A stretch of DNA of 64,000 nucleotides from Corynebacterium resistens DSM 45100. GTDB taxonomy: Bacteria; Actinomycetota; Actinomycetes; Mycobacteriales; Mycobacteriaceae. Shown one piece after another: positions 36,885 to 45,708 of the stretch. The notes beneath the pieces are model-generated. The model was not told the origin of the DNA. It saw only the letters and a program-made list of their open reading frames with translations, and did no database searches. A program made the translations under genes and the position numbers. Position 1 is the first letter of the stretch, and each line of letters starts with the position of its first letter. The stretch lies in NCBI RefSeq assembly GCF_000177535.2, contig NC_015673.1:2170001-2234000 (forward strand), in the 5' to 3' direction.

Positions 36885-38209
36885 TTGAGGAATCCTTCGT
36901 AGTTGGCTTGCATGAGCTGCGACTCAATCTGCTTCACCGTGGTCAGTGCCACGGAGACCAGAATCAGGATGGCCGTGCCACCGAATGGCATGGATTGGTT
37001 TCCGGCTGCAGAAGTCTGCACACCCATGTTAATCAGAATGTTCGGCAAGATGGCGATCAGGCCGAGGTAGACAGAACCGACAACCAGCAGACGGTTCATG
37101 ACGTAGCCCAAGTATTCGGCGGTTGGGCGCCCCGGGCGAATGCCTGGGATGAAGCCACCGTACTTCTTCATATTGTCCGCTTGATCGTTGGGATCGTATT
37201 GCACGGAGACGTAGAAGAAGGAGAAGAAGATGATCATCGCTAGGTAAATCACGATGTACTGCCATGCGGCGGGATTGTGCAGCACCGACATGACGTTGCG
37301 ATTCCACCAGTTGTCGTGGGCGGCCTGTGGACTACCCGATTGGATGATCTGAGTGATCAGAATCGGCACGGTCAGCAGCGAGGAAGCGAAAATCACGGGG
37401 ATAACGCCGGCCTGGTTGACCTTCAATGGCAAGTAGGTGGAGGTCTCACCGTACTGACGCCGGCCAATCATGCGCTTAGCGTACTGGACCGGGATGCGGC
37501 GCTGGCCCTGCTCCATGAATACGACGCCGACGACGAGGATCAGCACACCCACGACGACTGCGGCGAAAACTGGCCCGCCGGAGCTTTGCAGAATGGTAGC
37601 GCCTTCGCGTGGTAGCGACGTAGCGATACCCGCGAAGATCAACAGGGACATACCGTTGCCGATGCCACGGTCGGTGATCAGCTCACCGAGCCACATCACG
37701 AGTACAGCACCCGAGGTCATCACGAGAACCATGGTGACGAGGCCAAAGACACCCACGTTGTCCTTCAGGACTGGGATGCCTTGACCCAACAACTGCTTGC
37801 GGTCAGCCAGAGCCACGATGCCTGCAGACTGCAACAAAGCCAGCGCAACGGTCAGGTAACGGGTGTATTCCGTCATCTTGGCCTGGCCGGTCTGGCCTTC
37901 CTTCTTCAGCTGTTCGAACTTGGGGATCACCACTGTGAGCAGCTGAATAATGATGGACGCCGTAATGTACGGCATGATACCCACTGCGAATACCGATAGT
38001 CGCAATAGTGCGCCACCGGAGAAAAGGTTAATGAGCGAGTACACCGCGGAGTTATTCGTCAGTGACTTGATTTGGTTTGTGATTGCTGCGTAATCAACGC
38101 CTGGGGTCGGAATCTGCGATCCGACACGGAACAGGACGATCATCGCAAGAGTGAAAAGAATTTTCTTGCGGAGATCTGCGTTTTTGAACGCCGAGACGAT
38201 GGCGGACAA
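36881..38209 (-). CDS. secY: Protein translocase channel subunit SecY
   Basis: The 442-residue protein has ten transmembrane helices, starting [20 protein letters not shown]. It includes the plug-region segment [20 protein letters not shown], the [20 protein letters not shown] block and the ribosome-binding loop. It is the central pore of the Sec translocon. A 318-bp gap with a terminator separates it from rplO, so it should have its own promoter. Confidence 0.98.
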   Translation of the reverse strand: MSAIVSAFKNADLRKKILFTLAMIVLFRVGSQIPTPGVDYAAITNQIKSLTNNSAVYSLINLFSGGALLRLSVFAVGIMPYITASIIIQLLTVVIPKFEQLKKEGQTGQAKMTEYTRYLTVALALLQSAGIVALADRKQLLGQGIPVLKDNVGVFGLVTMVLVMTSGAVLVMWLGELITDRGIGNGMSLLIFAGIATSLPREGATILQSSGGPVFAAVVVGVLILVVGVVFMEQGQRRIPVQYAKRMIGRRQYGETSTYLPLKVNQAGVIPVIFASSLLTVPILITQIIQSGSPQAAHDNWWNRNVMSVLHNPAAWQYIVIYLAMIIFFSFFYVSVQYDPNDQADNMKKYGGFIPGIRPGRPTAEYLGYVMNRLLVVGSVYLGLIAILPNILINMGVQTSAAGNQSMPFGGTAILILVSVALTTVKQIESQLMQANYEGFLK

Positions 38210-38441
38210 ATTAGCCTCCCGTGGGCTGGTGCTATAGGAAACGAGCTAAACGATGCGGGAAAGTGCTGGTACCCGGCACCTAATTAGCTACGTGCTACAA
38301 CCAACCGATCAGTATTTTGTCCCCTTTGCTGACAGCAAAAAGGCACACTTGGACATAGAACTACCCAAGATTAGCAGGGCGAAGCCATTCAATAAACTTG
38401 GGCCAACTTAAAAGCAGCTAAATTCGCTCGTAGGAATTAAA
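38210..38441 (-). promoter_or_regulatory. secY upstream region
   Basis: This non-coding sequence between the rplO terminator and the secY start is the presumed promoter and leader of secY-adk. No defined operator is visible. Confidence 0.45.
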
Positions 38442-38479
38442 AGAAGGGCACCCGTTCCCAGTGGAACGGATGCCCTTCT
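38442..38479 (-). terminator. Terminator after rplO
   Basis: AGAAGGGCACCCGTTCC (38442-38458) and GGAACGGATGCCCTTCT (38463-38479) form a 17-bp stem with one mismatch and a 4-nt loop. TTTT follows on the minus strand. It is a strong terminator for the rpsH-to-rplO operon. Confidence 0.92.
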
Positions 38480-38527
38480 AGCAAAAATCGAAAGCCTAGT
38501 ATGCACTAAGCTCCCGCGCGGGGCTTT

Positions 38528-38974
38528 TTAGGCCTCGGTCACGGAGCCGCCAGCGGCCTCGATCTTCTCCTGTGCAGACTTGGAGAACTTCTGTGCGGTG
38601 ACGTTCAGCTTCACGCTGATTTCGCCGTTGCCCAGAACCTTGACCGGCTGCTTAGCGCGGACCAAGCCTGCAGCGACGATGTCGGCTACTGCGACGTCGC
38701 CACCATTAGGGAAGGCCTTTGCCAGGTCGGATACGTTCACAACCTGGAAGGTGACCTTCGCTGGGTTCTTGAAGCCCTTCAGCTTTGGCAGGCGCATGTG
38801 CAGTGGCATCTGGCCACCCTCGAATGCTGCCGATACCTGCTTACGAGCCTTGGTGCCCTTGGTACCACGACCAGCGGTCTTACCCTTGGATGCCTCACCA
38901 CGACCCACGCGGGTCTTGGCCTTGTTAGCACCCTTGGCGGGACGGAGGTCGTGGAGCTTAATTGGATCGCTCAT
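38528..38974 (-). CDS. rplO: 50S ribosomal protein L15
   Basis: The 148-residue L15 has the basic Gly-rich N-terminus ([20 protein letters not shown]), [18 protein letters not shown] and the [13 protein letters not shown] segment. It is a late 50S assembly protein and the last gene of this spc-type operon, followed by a strong terminator. Confidence 0.98.
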   Translation of the reverse strand: MSDPIKLHDLRPAKGANKAKTRVGRGEASKGKTAGRGTKGTKARKQVSAAFEGGQMPLHMRLPKLKGFKNPAKVTFQVVNVSDLAKAFPNGGDVAVADIVAAGLVRAKQPVKVLGNGEISVKLNVTAQKFSKSAQEKIEAAGGSVTEA

Positions 38975-38979
38975 GTTTC

Positions 38980-39165
38980 CTACTCCCCTGCCACTTCTTC
39001 GACCTGAACCATGTGGCGCACAGCGTTGATCTGACCGCGAACGGCTGGGGTGTCCTCGAGGACAACCGACTGACCGATGCGCTTCAGACCCAAAGTACGA
39101 ACTGCGTCGCGCTGGTTCTTCTTAGTTCCAATGAGACCCTTGGTTTGGGTGATCTTCAGAGCCAT
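38980..39165 (-). CDS. rpmD: 50S ribosomal protein L30
   Basis: The 61-residue L30 contains [20 protein letters not shown] and [20 protein letters not shown], the standard family blocks. It is packed between rpsE (2 nt) and rplO (5 nt), indicating one transcript. Confidence 0.97.
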   Translation of the reverse strand: MALKITQTKGLIGTKKNQRDAVRTLGLKRIGQSVVLEDTPAVRGQINAVRHMVQVEEVAGE

Positions 39166-39167
39166 GG

Positions 39168-39794
39168 TTATGCCCCCTGTCCTGCTGCACGAGCGCGCAG
39201 CATAGCGGCAGGTGCAACCTCTTCCAGAGTCTTGCCACGGCGTGCGGCAACCTCTTCTGGTCGAACAAGCTGCTTCAGGCCGTCGACGGTAGCGTGCACA
39301 ACGTTAATCGCGTTGTCGGTACCCAAGGACTTCGCGAGGATGTCCTGAACACCTGCGCACTCCAGAACTGGGCGGGCAGCGCCACCGGCGATAACACCGG
39401 TACCTGGGGCAGCTGGCTTCATCATGACCACACCAGCGGCGGCTTCGCCCTGGACTGGGTGGGTGATGGTGCCGTTGATCATTGGGACACGGAAGAAGTT
39501 CTTACGAGCCTCTTCTGCACCCTTCTGAATCGCAGCTGGAACTTCCTTGGCCTTACCGTAGCCAACGCCAACCATGCCCTGGCCGTCGCCAACGATTACG
39601 AGAGCGGTGAAGCTGAAGCGACGACCACCCTTCACAACCTTGGACACACGGTTGATGGTTACGACGCGCTCGATGTACTGGTTGCGCTCGTCCTGCTGCT
39701 GGTTGTTGCGACGATCGTTGCGGTTTCCGCGGTCGTTACGATCGTTGCGGTTGTTCTCGGCGGAGCGTCCGCCGTTACGTTCACGTTCCGACAT
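39168..39794 (-). CDS. rpsE: 30S ribosomal protein S5
   Basis: The 208-residue S5 has a long Asn/Arg/Asp-rich N-terminal extension (residues about 5-40, repeated NDRN units) before the conserved RNA-binding domain ([35 protein letters not shown]) and the C-terminal domain ([15 protein letters not shown]). The ATG at 39794 is preceded directly by an in-frame GTG at 39797; either may be used. Similar extensions occur in other actinobacterial S5. Confidence 0.97.
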   Translation of the reverse strand: MSERERNGGRSAENNRNDRNDRGNRNDRRNNQQQDERNQYIERVVTINRVSKVVKGGRRFSFTALVIVGDGQGMVGVGYGKAKEVPAAIQKGAEEARKNFFRVPMINGTITHPVQGEAAAGVVMMKPAAPGTGVIAGGAARPVLECAGVQDILAKSLGTDNAINVVHATVDGLKQLVRPEEVAARRGKTLEEVAPAAMLRARAAGQGA

Positions 39795-39831
39795 CACGCG
39801 TTCCTTCCGTTGATGGTGTTGATGGTGATCA

Positions 39832-40242
39832 TTAGAACTTCAGACCACCTTCGCGAGCGGCGTCAGCCAGAGCGGCGACGCGGCCGTGGTACTTGTAGCC
39901 AGCGCGGTCAAAGACCACGTTCTCGATGCCTGCGGCCTTAGCGCGCTCGGCGATCAGCTGGCCAACCTTTGCTCCGCGAGCCTTCTTGTCGCCTTCCATC
40001 GCACGCACGTCGGCTTCCAAGGTGGAAGCAGCTGCCAGGGTGTGACCGGCGACATCGTCGATCAGCTGGGCGTGCATGTGACGAGAAGAACGGTGCACGA
40101 CGAGACGTGGGGTCTCGGCGGTGCCAGCCAAGTTCTTGCGGATACGGAAGTGACGACGTGCACGTGCGGTGCGACGGCGGGTGGAAATATCCTTGCCCAC
40201 TGGAAGTCGCTTTTCTGCCTTGTTGGTTGCAGTATTGCTCAT
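39832..40242 (-). CDS. rplR: 50S ribosomal protein L18
   Basis: The 136-residue L18 includes [36 protein letters not shown] and the C-terminal [20 protein letters not shown]. It carries 5S rRNA into the large subunit with L5. Its start abuts the rplF stop at 40242. Confidence 0.98.
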   Translation of the reverse strand: MSNTATNKAEKRLPVGKDISTRRRTARARRHFRIRKNLAGTAETPRLVVHRSSRHMHAQLIDDVAGHTLAAASTLEADVRAMEGDKKARGAKVGQLIAERAKAAGIENVVFDRAGYKYHGRVAALADAAREGGLKF

Positions 40243-40778
40243 TACTTACCCGTCTTTCCGACCTTGCGACGGACCTGCTCACCTTCGTAACGGATGCCCT
40301 TACCCTTGTATGGGTCATCCTTCCGCAGACGGCGGATGTTGGCGGCGATCTGTCCAACCTGCTGCTTGTCGATACCAGTGATGGAGAACTTGGTGTTTCC
40401 ATCGACCGCGAAGGTGATACCTTCCGGTGCTTCAATCAACACAGGGTGAGAGTAACCCAGAGCGAACTCCAAGTTCTTACCCTTAGCCTGAACACGGTAA
40501 CCAACACCGAAGATTTCCATCTTGATGGTGTAACCCTCGGTCACGCCAATAACGGCGTTGTTGATCAGGGACCGGGACAGGCCGTGCAGGGAACGGTTCT
40601 TGCGGTGGTCATCTGGACGAGAAACAACAATGTTGCTCTCCTCCTGAGACACGGTGATAGGAGCCGGAACTTCGACGCTCAGGGTGCCCTTAGGGCCCTT
40701 AGCCTCGACAGTCTGGCCGTTGATGCTGATGGTGACGCCAGAGGGAACCGCCACCGGTGCCTTACCGACACGAGACAT
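40242..40778 (-). CDS. rplF: 50S ribosomal protein L6
   Basis: The 178-residue L6 has the two L6 repeats: N-terminal [20 protein letters not shown] and C-terminal [20 protein letters not shown], with the signature [19 protein letters not shown]. It supports the GTPase-associated region of the 50S subunit and is part of the rpsH-rplF-rplR-rpsE-rpmD-rplO unit. Confidence 0.98.
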   Translation of the reverse strand: MSRVGKAPVAVPSGVTISINGQTVEAKGPKGTLSVEVPAPITVSQEESNIVVSRPDDHRKNRSLHGLSRSLINNAVIGVTEGYTIKMEIFGVGYRVQAKGKNLEFALGYSHPVLIEAPEGITFAVDGNTKFSITGIDKQQVGQIAANIRRLRKDDPYKGKGIRYEGEQVRRKVGKTGK

Positions 40779-40792
40779 TGGTTAACCTCCTC

Positions 40793-41191
40793 TTACCAGA
40801 CGTAGGCGAGAACTTCTCCGCCTACACCCTTGTTGGACGCCTCACGATCAGTCAGCAGACCCTGGGAGGTGGAGATGATAGCCACACCCAGGCCGCCGAG
40901 GACCTTTGGCAAGTTATTGGACTTTGCGTATACACGCAGACCTGGCTTGGATACACGGCGCACGCCAGCGATGGAACGCTCACGGGAAGGACCGTACTTC
41001 AGCTGCAGGGTCAGGGACTTGCCAACCTTCTCGTCAGCGACGGTGTAGTCAGCAATGTAACCTTCCTGCTTCAAGATCTCGGCGATGTTGGCCTTGATCT
41101 TGGAGGAAGGCATGGAGACAGAATCGTGGAATGCATTAGAAGCATTCCGCACGCGGGACAGCATGTCCGCGATTGGATCAGTCATGGTCAT
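40793..41191 (-). CDS. rpsH: 30S ribosomal protein S8
   Basis: The 132-residue S8 begins [20 protein letters not shown] and ends with [20 protein letters not shown] then VLAYVW. The open frame runs 25 codons further upstream without family similarity, so I start at ATG 41191. It is the first gene of the distal spc segment. In most bacteria it follows rplE (and rpsN), but here about 20 kb of other genes lie between. Confidence 0.97.
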   Translation of the reverse strand: MTMTDPIADMLSRVRNASNAFHDSVSMPSSKIKANIAEILKQEGYIADYTVADEKVGKSLTLQLKYGPSRERSIAGVRRVSKPGLRVYAKSNNLPKVLGGLGVAIISTSQGLLTDREASNKGVGGEVLAYVW

Positions 41192-41350
41192 AAGACTGTG
41201 ACCTGTGCCTTTCTCGTTGCGGTTCCCGATCTCACCTGGCGCGTGTACCGCGCGACTGAGGGCCACTAGCGCTCCCCACGCTCAATAACCTGGGGTGCTC
41301 GCTGCCACATTTTCCGCACGGCCGCTTGTCGGCAAGGGGCCTACAACAAA

Positions 41351-42301
41351 GTGGATTTACATGTTCTTGAGGAAAATTCGGCGCCACTGAAAAAGGGCGC
41401 GGAAGTCCAAAGGGAAAGAGTACAGCACGCTGGCTTTATCTCCAAAAAACGCCCAGTACAATGTGCTTCATGCCCGCTTCCCCGCACGATCCTCGCCGTG
41501 ACCGTGGGTTCCGCTTTGGCAGTTGCAGACGCGCTGATGCAGGGGCATACCCGTAACCCGTTGGCGGACCCCGGACTCTTGGGCATCAGCGCGGGCGCTG
41601 CCCTCGCAGTGGTGATCGGGTTCACGTGGTGCGGATTCACTAGTGTGACCGCTACTGGCGTAATGGCACTGATCGGCGCACTCATTGCTGCCACGATCGT
41701 GTTCGCCGCAGCGAATGTAGTGGGCGCGAGATCCGATCCACTGACGTTAGTACTGGCCGGCGCCGCGCTCAGTGCCGTATTCGCCTCCATCACCACGGCA
41801 ATCATTTACACCAGCACCACCAACCTGGATCACATGCGCATGTGGACCGTGGGATCTGTAGCGGGACGCGATGGCTCTTTCGTTTTCAGCATCGCCATTG
41901 CGCTAGTTGTATTCACGCTTCTTGCCCTATTCACCGCCCCGCACCTCAACTCCCTAGCGTTGGGCGAGGATATCGCTCGAAGCCTAGGAACTAACATTCT
42001 TCTCGCACGAATGCTGGGGCTGCTTTTCATCGCCTTGCTAGCGGGATTATCCACAGCTGCGGCTGGCCCGATAGGATTCGTAGCGTTTGCGGCTCCCCAC
42101 GTGGCACGAATCGTGGCGGGCGGCGAGGTTCCTCCGTTGGTTTCAAGCGCGCTGACCGGTGCAGTGCTGCTATTATCCGCTGACTTCGCGGTGCGAACGC
42201 TGACCCCTACCGAGGTTCCCGTCGGCCTCGTAACCAGCGCATGCGGTGGGGTGTTGCTATTGATCTTGCTCGCTCGAAGGCGACAGGCCGCGTTGATATG
42301 A
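41351..42301 (+). pseudogene. FecCD-type siderophore permease, 5'-truncated remnant
   Basis: Family similarity begins abruptly at PLPRTILAVTVG (about nt 41470) and continues through MQGHTRNPLADPGLLGISAG, GRDGSF and AAGPIGFVAFAAPH to a normal C-terminus. The 44 residues before it are hydrophilic and unrelated, whereas intact FecCD proteins begin with a membrane helix and about 60 more residues. The first helix is therefore missing and the protein is probably non-functional. Its stop overlaps the start of the broken ATPase gene as ATGA, as in an original permease-ATPase operon. The intact homologues in this window are at 57.1-59.3 kb. Confidence 0.8.
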
Positions 42302-42402
42302 CTTCTTCTTCTGGCTCGACGCCCCCTCTATCCACCCACAATCTTTCCGTGGGTTACGGCAAAAACTCGCTGGTGTTGCAGGACGTGACAGTGGCGATTC
42401 CC
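42298..42402 (+). pseudogene. Siderophore ABC ATPase remnant, piece 1 (N-terminus)
   Basis: From ATG 42298 the frame reads a typical FepC-like N-terminus (LSTHNLSVGYGKNSLVLQDV, then TVAIP) and is cut at the left end of the IS110 element. The frame resumes with PGKVTAII beyond the element at 43977. The original codons ATT CCC CCT GGG are reconstructed by joining 42402 to 43977. Confidence 0.85.
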
Positions 42403-42641
42403 GTTACCTTGTGAGTGTCCCTGATAATGGGGATAGTCGCTGGTCCCGGTATGGCTTACCTGCCCTGTAGTTTCCATAATCCGGGGGTGCTACCGCCGGG
42501 TTCCAGGGCTTTCGATGACAGCTGATAGGGACACGACCAGTTTCACACTAGGTCTCTTTGTAACGTGGGTGCTTGCAACGAAGGTCATGACGCCAGCGAC
42601 TGGAACAACGCCATACCCATCTCGTTTTCTAGGAGCTCATC
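42403..42641 (+). ncRNA. Candidate bridge-RNA region of the IS110 element
   Basis: This 239-bp non-coding left end precedes the transposase ATG. It contains several GC-rich complementary blocks (for example ATCCGGGGGT and ACCGCCGGGT). By analogy with IS621 and other IS110-group elements, it should encode a bridge RNA with target- and donor-binding loops. Placement is by family knowledge; I have not derived the fold. Confidence 0.4.
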
Positions 42642-43856
42642 ATGTCTCCGGAGCATTCCATCGACATATTCCTTGGCCTAGACGTCAGCAGATCTGAACA
42701 CCACGCCTGCGCCTTAAACCGTGATGGCAACAAGGTCTTCGACAAACCGTTGCCTCAACTCGAATCCAAACTAGCAGGCGGTTTTCACCAGCTACAAAAG
42801 CTTGGCACCGTACTCGTAATCGTCGACCAACCCAACACCATCGGCGCACTACCGATTGCTGTAGCCCGGGACTGCAGTTGCGAAGTCGGATACCTGCCAG
42901 ATCTTGCGATGCGCAAAACTGCAGATCTCTATCCCGGACGTGCAAAAACAGACAAACGCGACGCATTCATCATCGCCGACACCGCCCGCACAATGCCCCA
43001 CACGCTACGTGCCGTCGACCGCAATGATGAGGTACTCTCCGCCCTAAAGATGCTGTCCGGCTTCGATGATGACATCGCCCGCGATTGCACTCGCACTGTC
43101 AATCGGCTTCGCAGTATCCTCACCCAGATCTACCCCAGCCTGGAACGAGTTTTTGCTGGTAGCACCCTGACTCGCACGCCGATCCTGAAATTATTGATCC
43201 ATTACAAGGGACCGCAGGGGCTCAAAAGAGCCGGATACCAACGAGTGTTGAACTGGATGATCAAGCGCACACGTAAAGACCCCACCCCGCTGGTAGACGA
43301 CATTTTTGCAGCGCTGAAAGCTCAAACAGTCACCGTGCCTGGAAGCGATGCCACCGAGTTAGTAATTCCTCAACTGGCAGCAAACATCAAGGCCCTCAAA
43401 GAGCAACGAAACACCATCGCTGAACAGGTTGAAGAAATACTCGCTGATATCCCTCTTTGTGAGGACTTGGATCGAAGATGCCCAGAGTCGGCTATCTTGA
43501 CCGCAGCGCAGATCCTCCTTGCGATCGGTGATGGCTCCGACTTCGATAGTGCTGGCCACTTAGCTGCTTATGCTGGAATAGCACCCGTCACTAGACGATC
43601 CGGTTCGTCGATCAGAGGTGAGTTCCCAGCACGGTCAGGCAATAAACGACTGAAAAACGCCTTATTCTACTCCGCATTCGCGGTTATCCGCAGCCACGAA
43701 CCGTCACGGCGGTATTACGAACGCAAACGCGCTGAAGGAAAACGCCACAACGCAGCAGTCATCTGCCTGGCACGACGCCGATGCAATGTCATCTACGCGA
43801 TGCTGAAAAACAAGGAGTTCTTCCGCGAAATCCCGCCACGCCCCGTCGCCGCATAA
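42642..43856 (+). CDS. IS110-family transposase (DEDD recombinase)
   Basis: The 404-residue protein has the N-terminal RuvC-like DEDD domain (FLGLDVSRSEHHACALNRDG; TDKRDAFIIADTART), a helical middle, and the C-terminal Tnp_2 (transposase 20-type) domain (LAAYAGIAPVTRRSGSSIRG, GNKRLKNALFYSAF). The length is standard and no stop or frameshift is seen, so it may be active. The ATG follows TAGGAGCTCATC, a good ribosome site. Confidence 0.95.
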   Translation: MSPEHSIDIFLGLDVSRSEHHACALNRDGNKVFDKPLPQLESKLAGGFHQLQKLGTVLVIVDQPNTIGALPIAVARDCSCEVGYLPDLAMRKTADLYPGRAKTDKRDAFIIADTARTMPHTLRAVDRNDEVLSALKMLSGFDDDIARDCTRTVNRLRSILTQIYPSLERVFAGSTLTRTPILKLLIHYKGPQGLKRAGYQRVLNWMIKRTRKDPTPLVDDIFAALKAQTVTVPGSDATELVIPQLAANIKALKEQRNTIAEQVEEILADIPLCEDLDRRCPESAILTAAQILLAIGDGSDFDSAGHLAAYAGIAPVTRRSGSSIRGEFPARSGNKRLKNALFYSAFAVIRSHEPSRRYYERKRAEGKRHNAAVICLARRRCNVIYAMLKNKEFFREIPPRPVAA

Positions 43857-43976
43857 AGCCCAAAGACGAAGCCGACCAGCACACGCTGGCCGGCTCCTAG
43901 GCACACCTAAGAAACTACTCCCAAGACTGTACTTGCCAACATCGGCCCGACACTTGACAAAAACATAGGGACACCC

Positions 43977-44050
43977 CCTGGGAAAGTCACGGCCATCATC
44001 TGGTCGAATGGGTGCGGAAAGTCCACGCTACTGAAGGCGATGGCTGGGGA
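43977..44050 (+). pseudogene. Siderophore ABC ATPase remnant, piece 2 (Walker A region)
   Basis: The frame continues from piece 1 as PGKVTAIIWSNGCGKSTLLK then AMAG, after which similarity stops and a TAA follows within four codons. The Walker A motif GPNGCGKST is altered to WSNGCGKST, a sign of decay. The break at about 44050 is the left boundary of the recombinase/lanthipeptide island. Confidence 0.8.
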
Positions 44051-44070
44051 TACTGTTTACTAAGTATACG

Positions 44071-44637
44071 TCAATCAAACGCCGGCAAGCCTTCATCGAG
44101 CACCTTGTACAGCGTCGTTCTACTAATGTTTAGCCGTTGAGCGATCTTGCTCTTCGGAACTCCCGCCTCTAAGTCCCGCTTAGCTACTTTCCAATCATCT
44201 TGGCTAATGCGCGATGTGCGGTAGACCCCTCGTTTACGCGCTTGCGCGATACCTTCTGCTTGGTGCTGCCTAATTGACTCCCTTTCGAATTCAGCCACGG
44301 TTCCTAAGACCGTGATGACCAATTTGCCACTGATAGCATCGGTGTTGAACTCAAGGGAATCGATGAACTTAACCGTCACCCCTTTATTTTTGAACTCCTC
44401 AAGCGACTGCAGAAGATCAAGCGAGTTTCTTGCAAGCCTGTCAACCGCTTTCACCTTAACGACGTCGCCCACACGTACAAATGCACGGAGAGCGTTCAAC
44501 TGATCTCGAGTGACCGTGTTTTTACCGCTGACTTTATCCATGTAGATCTTGTCTACGTCACTCAGCGCAGCTACTTGCCTGGCTTCATTCTGTGAAGAGG
44601 TCGAAACTCGAACATAATCAAAGACCTGTCCGCTCAT
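44071..44637 (-). CDS. Serine recombinase (resolvase/invertase family)
   Basis: The 188-residue protein has the catalytic Ser12 in DYVRVSTSSQNEARQ, the RLARNSLDLL block with catalytic Arg residues, GKLVITVLGTVAEFERESIR before the long E-helix, and a C-terminal helix-turn-helix (SKIAQRLNISRTTLYKVL). It is full length for Tn3-type resolvases. No transposase accompanies it, so it may be a stand-alone site-specific recombinase that helped place or shape the island. Lower GC than the flanking core genes. Confidence 0.93.
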   Translation of the reverse strand: MSGQVFDYVRVSTSSQNEARQVAALSDVDKIYMDKVSGKNTVTRDQLNALRAFVRVGDVVKVKAVDRLARNSLDLLQSLEEFKNKGVTVKFIDSLEFNTDAISGKLVITVLGTVAEFERESIRQHQAEGIAQARKRGVYRTSRISQDDWKVAKRDLEAGVPKSKIAQRLNISRTTLYKVLDEGLPAFD

Positions 44638-45487
44638 TCACTTACTCCGTATTCCCTAACCACTGTTGAAGATTTATGTTTGTTTTAGCATTAATACACC
44701 ATATGAACAGACCCTGACCTGCTGTTTCTCAATCCAATTTCCCACCCTTACTATTTGCATAAAGAGTACAGACTTGCATCATCTGACCGGAGGGGCTCAC
44801 GTACTACGGAGTTGATTCCTTCCATCAGTTTTCACATGTTGCAGATTTCCACCAGTCCGGCTTCGCCCCAAGTCGGAGTGTTAAGAGTGTGGCTTATCGT
44901 ATCGGCTACCAGCTCGACCGGGTAGGTTCCAACTGAAGCATAGTGGGCGACGACGCGTTACTCGAAGGCTGTTGCGCCCTGCGAATGCAACGCTACACCA
45001 ACACCGCCCAAACATCGCCCAGGGTTTGGTCTTGTTTAAGTTACGGCTCCCGTGATTAGAAACCTTGCCACGACAGGAACCACCTCTTTTACTCGCAGAT
45101 CACATCCAGTATCCCCATGCAACGAATCAAGCAGTTATCGCGCCAGAACCCAGAAGGTTTCCTAAACACAAACTTATTTAACCGAAAGTGAGATTAGGCT
45201 AAAGGATCGCCGCGATTCTACGCTGCCTCAAAATGACACGAAAACTTTCCAAATAGTCTCGGATACTCGGCCCGAACAAGAACCGGGGTGATTCAAGAAT
45301 TGCGGGATTAACCACGATCGTCGCCAACTAGGGACGACAACCAGAAAATGGGAAATTACTCGCTACACCCCCATGTAGGGGAGAAAACGCACAAATCCAG
45401 CTGAACAGTAGGAACTCATGTAGGTTCTTTCTCGGGTGGAAATCCGCCCGAGTCCAAGTACAAGAGTTCAAGGCTTAAGGAGCCATC
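44638..45487. other. Non-coding or decayed stretch upstream of the lanthipeptide gene
   Basis: This 850-bp region has no supported gene. A minus-strand patch around 44840-44940 reads VGTYPVELVADTISHTLNTP without a start and may be a transposase or other gene remnant. The last 200 bp must contain the promoter and leader of the precursor gene. The hairpin CTCGGGTGG/CCGCCCGAG at 45431-45452 lies in that leader. Confidence 0.55.
45431..45452 (+). promoter_or_regulatory. Hairpin in the precursor-gene leader
   Basis: CTCGGGTGG pairs with CCGCCCGAG (one G-U pair) around AAAT, 35 nt upstream of the precursor ATG. It could stabilise the abundant short precursor mRNA or modulate its translation. It has no U-tract. 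Confidence 0.4.
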
Positions 45488-45613
45488 ATGTCCTACGCAC
45501 TAATTGACCTACAAAATCAAGATCACAATCAGGGCGAGCGAGCCCTGTGGTCTACCGTAAGCACTGGTTGCGAGCAGTCTTGGAGCACTAGCTCGGCCGG
45601 ATGCCACCACTAA
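45488..45613 (+). CDS. Class III lanthipeptide precursor (LanA), 41 residues
   Basis: The ATG is preceded by AAGGAG six nt upstream. The 41-residue peptide has a leader (about residues 1-18) containing ALIDLQ at 4-9, matching the LLDLQ-type motif recognised by class III synthetases. The Ser/Thr/Cys-rich core includes two perfect SxxSxxC motifs: STVSTGC at 22-28 and STSSAGC at 33-39, then HH. SxxSxxC is the labionin-forming motif of labyrinthopeptin-type peptides, so two labionins or methyl-lanthionine variants are predicted. The gene is directly upstream of the split synthetase. The cleavage point is not certain; core residues probably begin between Gly16 and Leu20. It is too short for routine gene callers. 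Confidence 0.88.
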   Translation: MSYALIDLQNQDHNQGERALWSTVSTGCEQSWSTSSAGCHH

Positions 45614-45657
45614 TTTGATACATGTCCTAAGCTCAAATTGCTTAGAATCGCCAGATT

Positions 45658-45687
45658 AAAAGCCATCGATGAAAATCGATGGCTTTT
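45658..45687 (+). terminator. Terminator/attenuator between precursor and synthetase genes
   Basis: AAAAGCCATCGAT (45658-45670), loop GAAA, and ATCGATGGCTTTT (45675-45687) form a perfect 13-bp stem ending in TTTT. Most transcripts should stop here, giving excess precursor mRNA, with read-through supplying the enzymes. It overlaps the first in-frame ATG of the synthetase frame (45679), which favours the later start at 45709. Confidence 0.92.
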
Positions 45688-45708
45688 CTCAGAAATACGA
45701 AGAACAAA

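Larger units (their letters stand above)
42403..43976 (+). mobile_element. IS110-family insertion sequence (about 1.57 kb)
   Basis: The boundaries are inferred from the interrupted ABC ATPase frame (ATTCCC to the left, CCTGGG to the right). Near the ends GTGTCCCT (42415-42422) is inverted as AGGGACAC (43967-43974). One transposase gene occupies 42642-43856. A 239-bp non-coding left end and a 120-bp right end flank it. In the IS110 group the longer non-coding left end encodes the bridge RNA that chooses the target. No target duplication is seen, as expected for this family. Confidence 0.85.
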
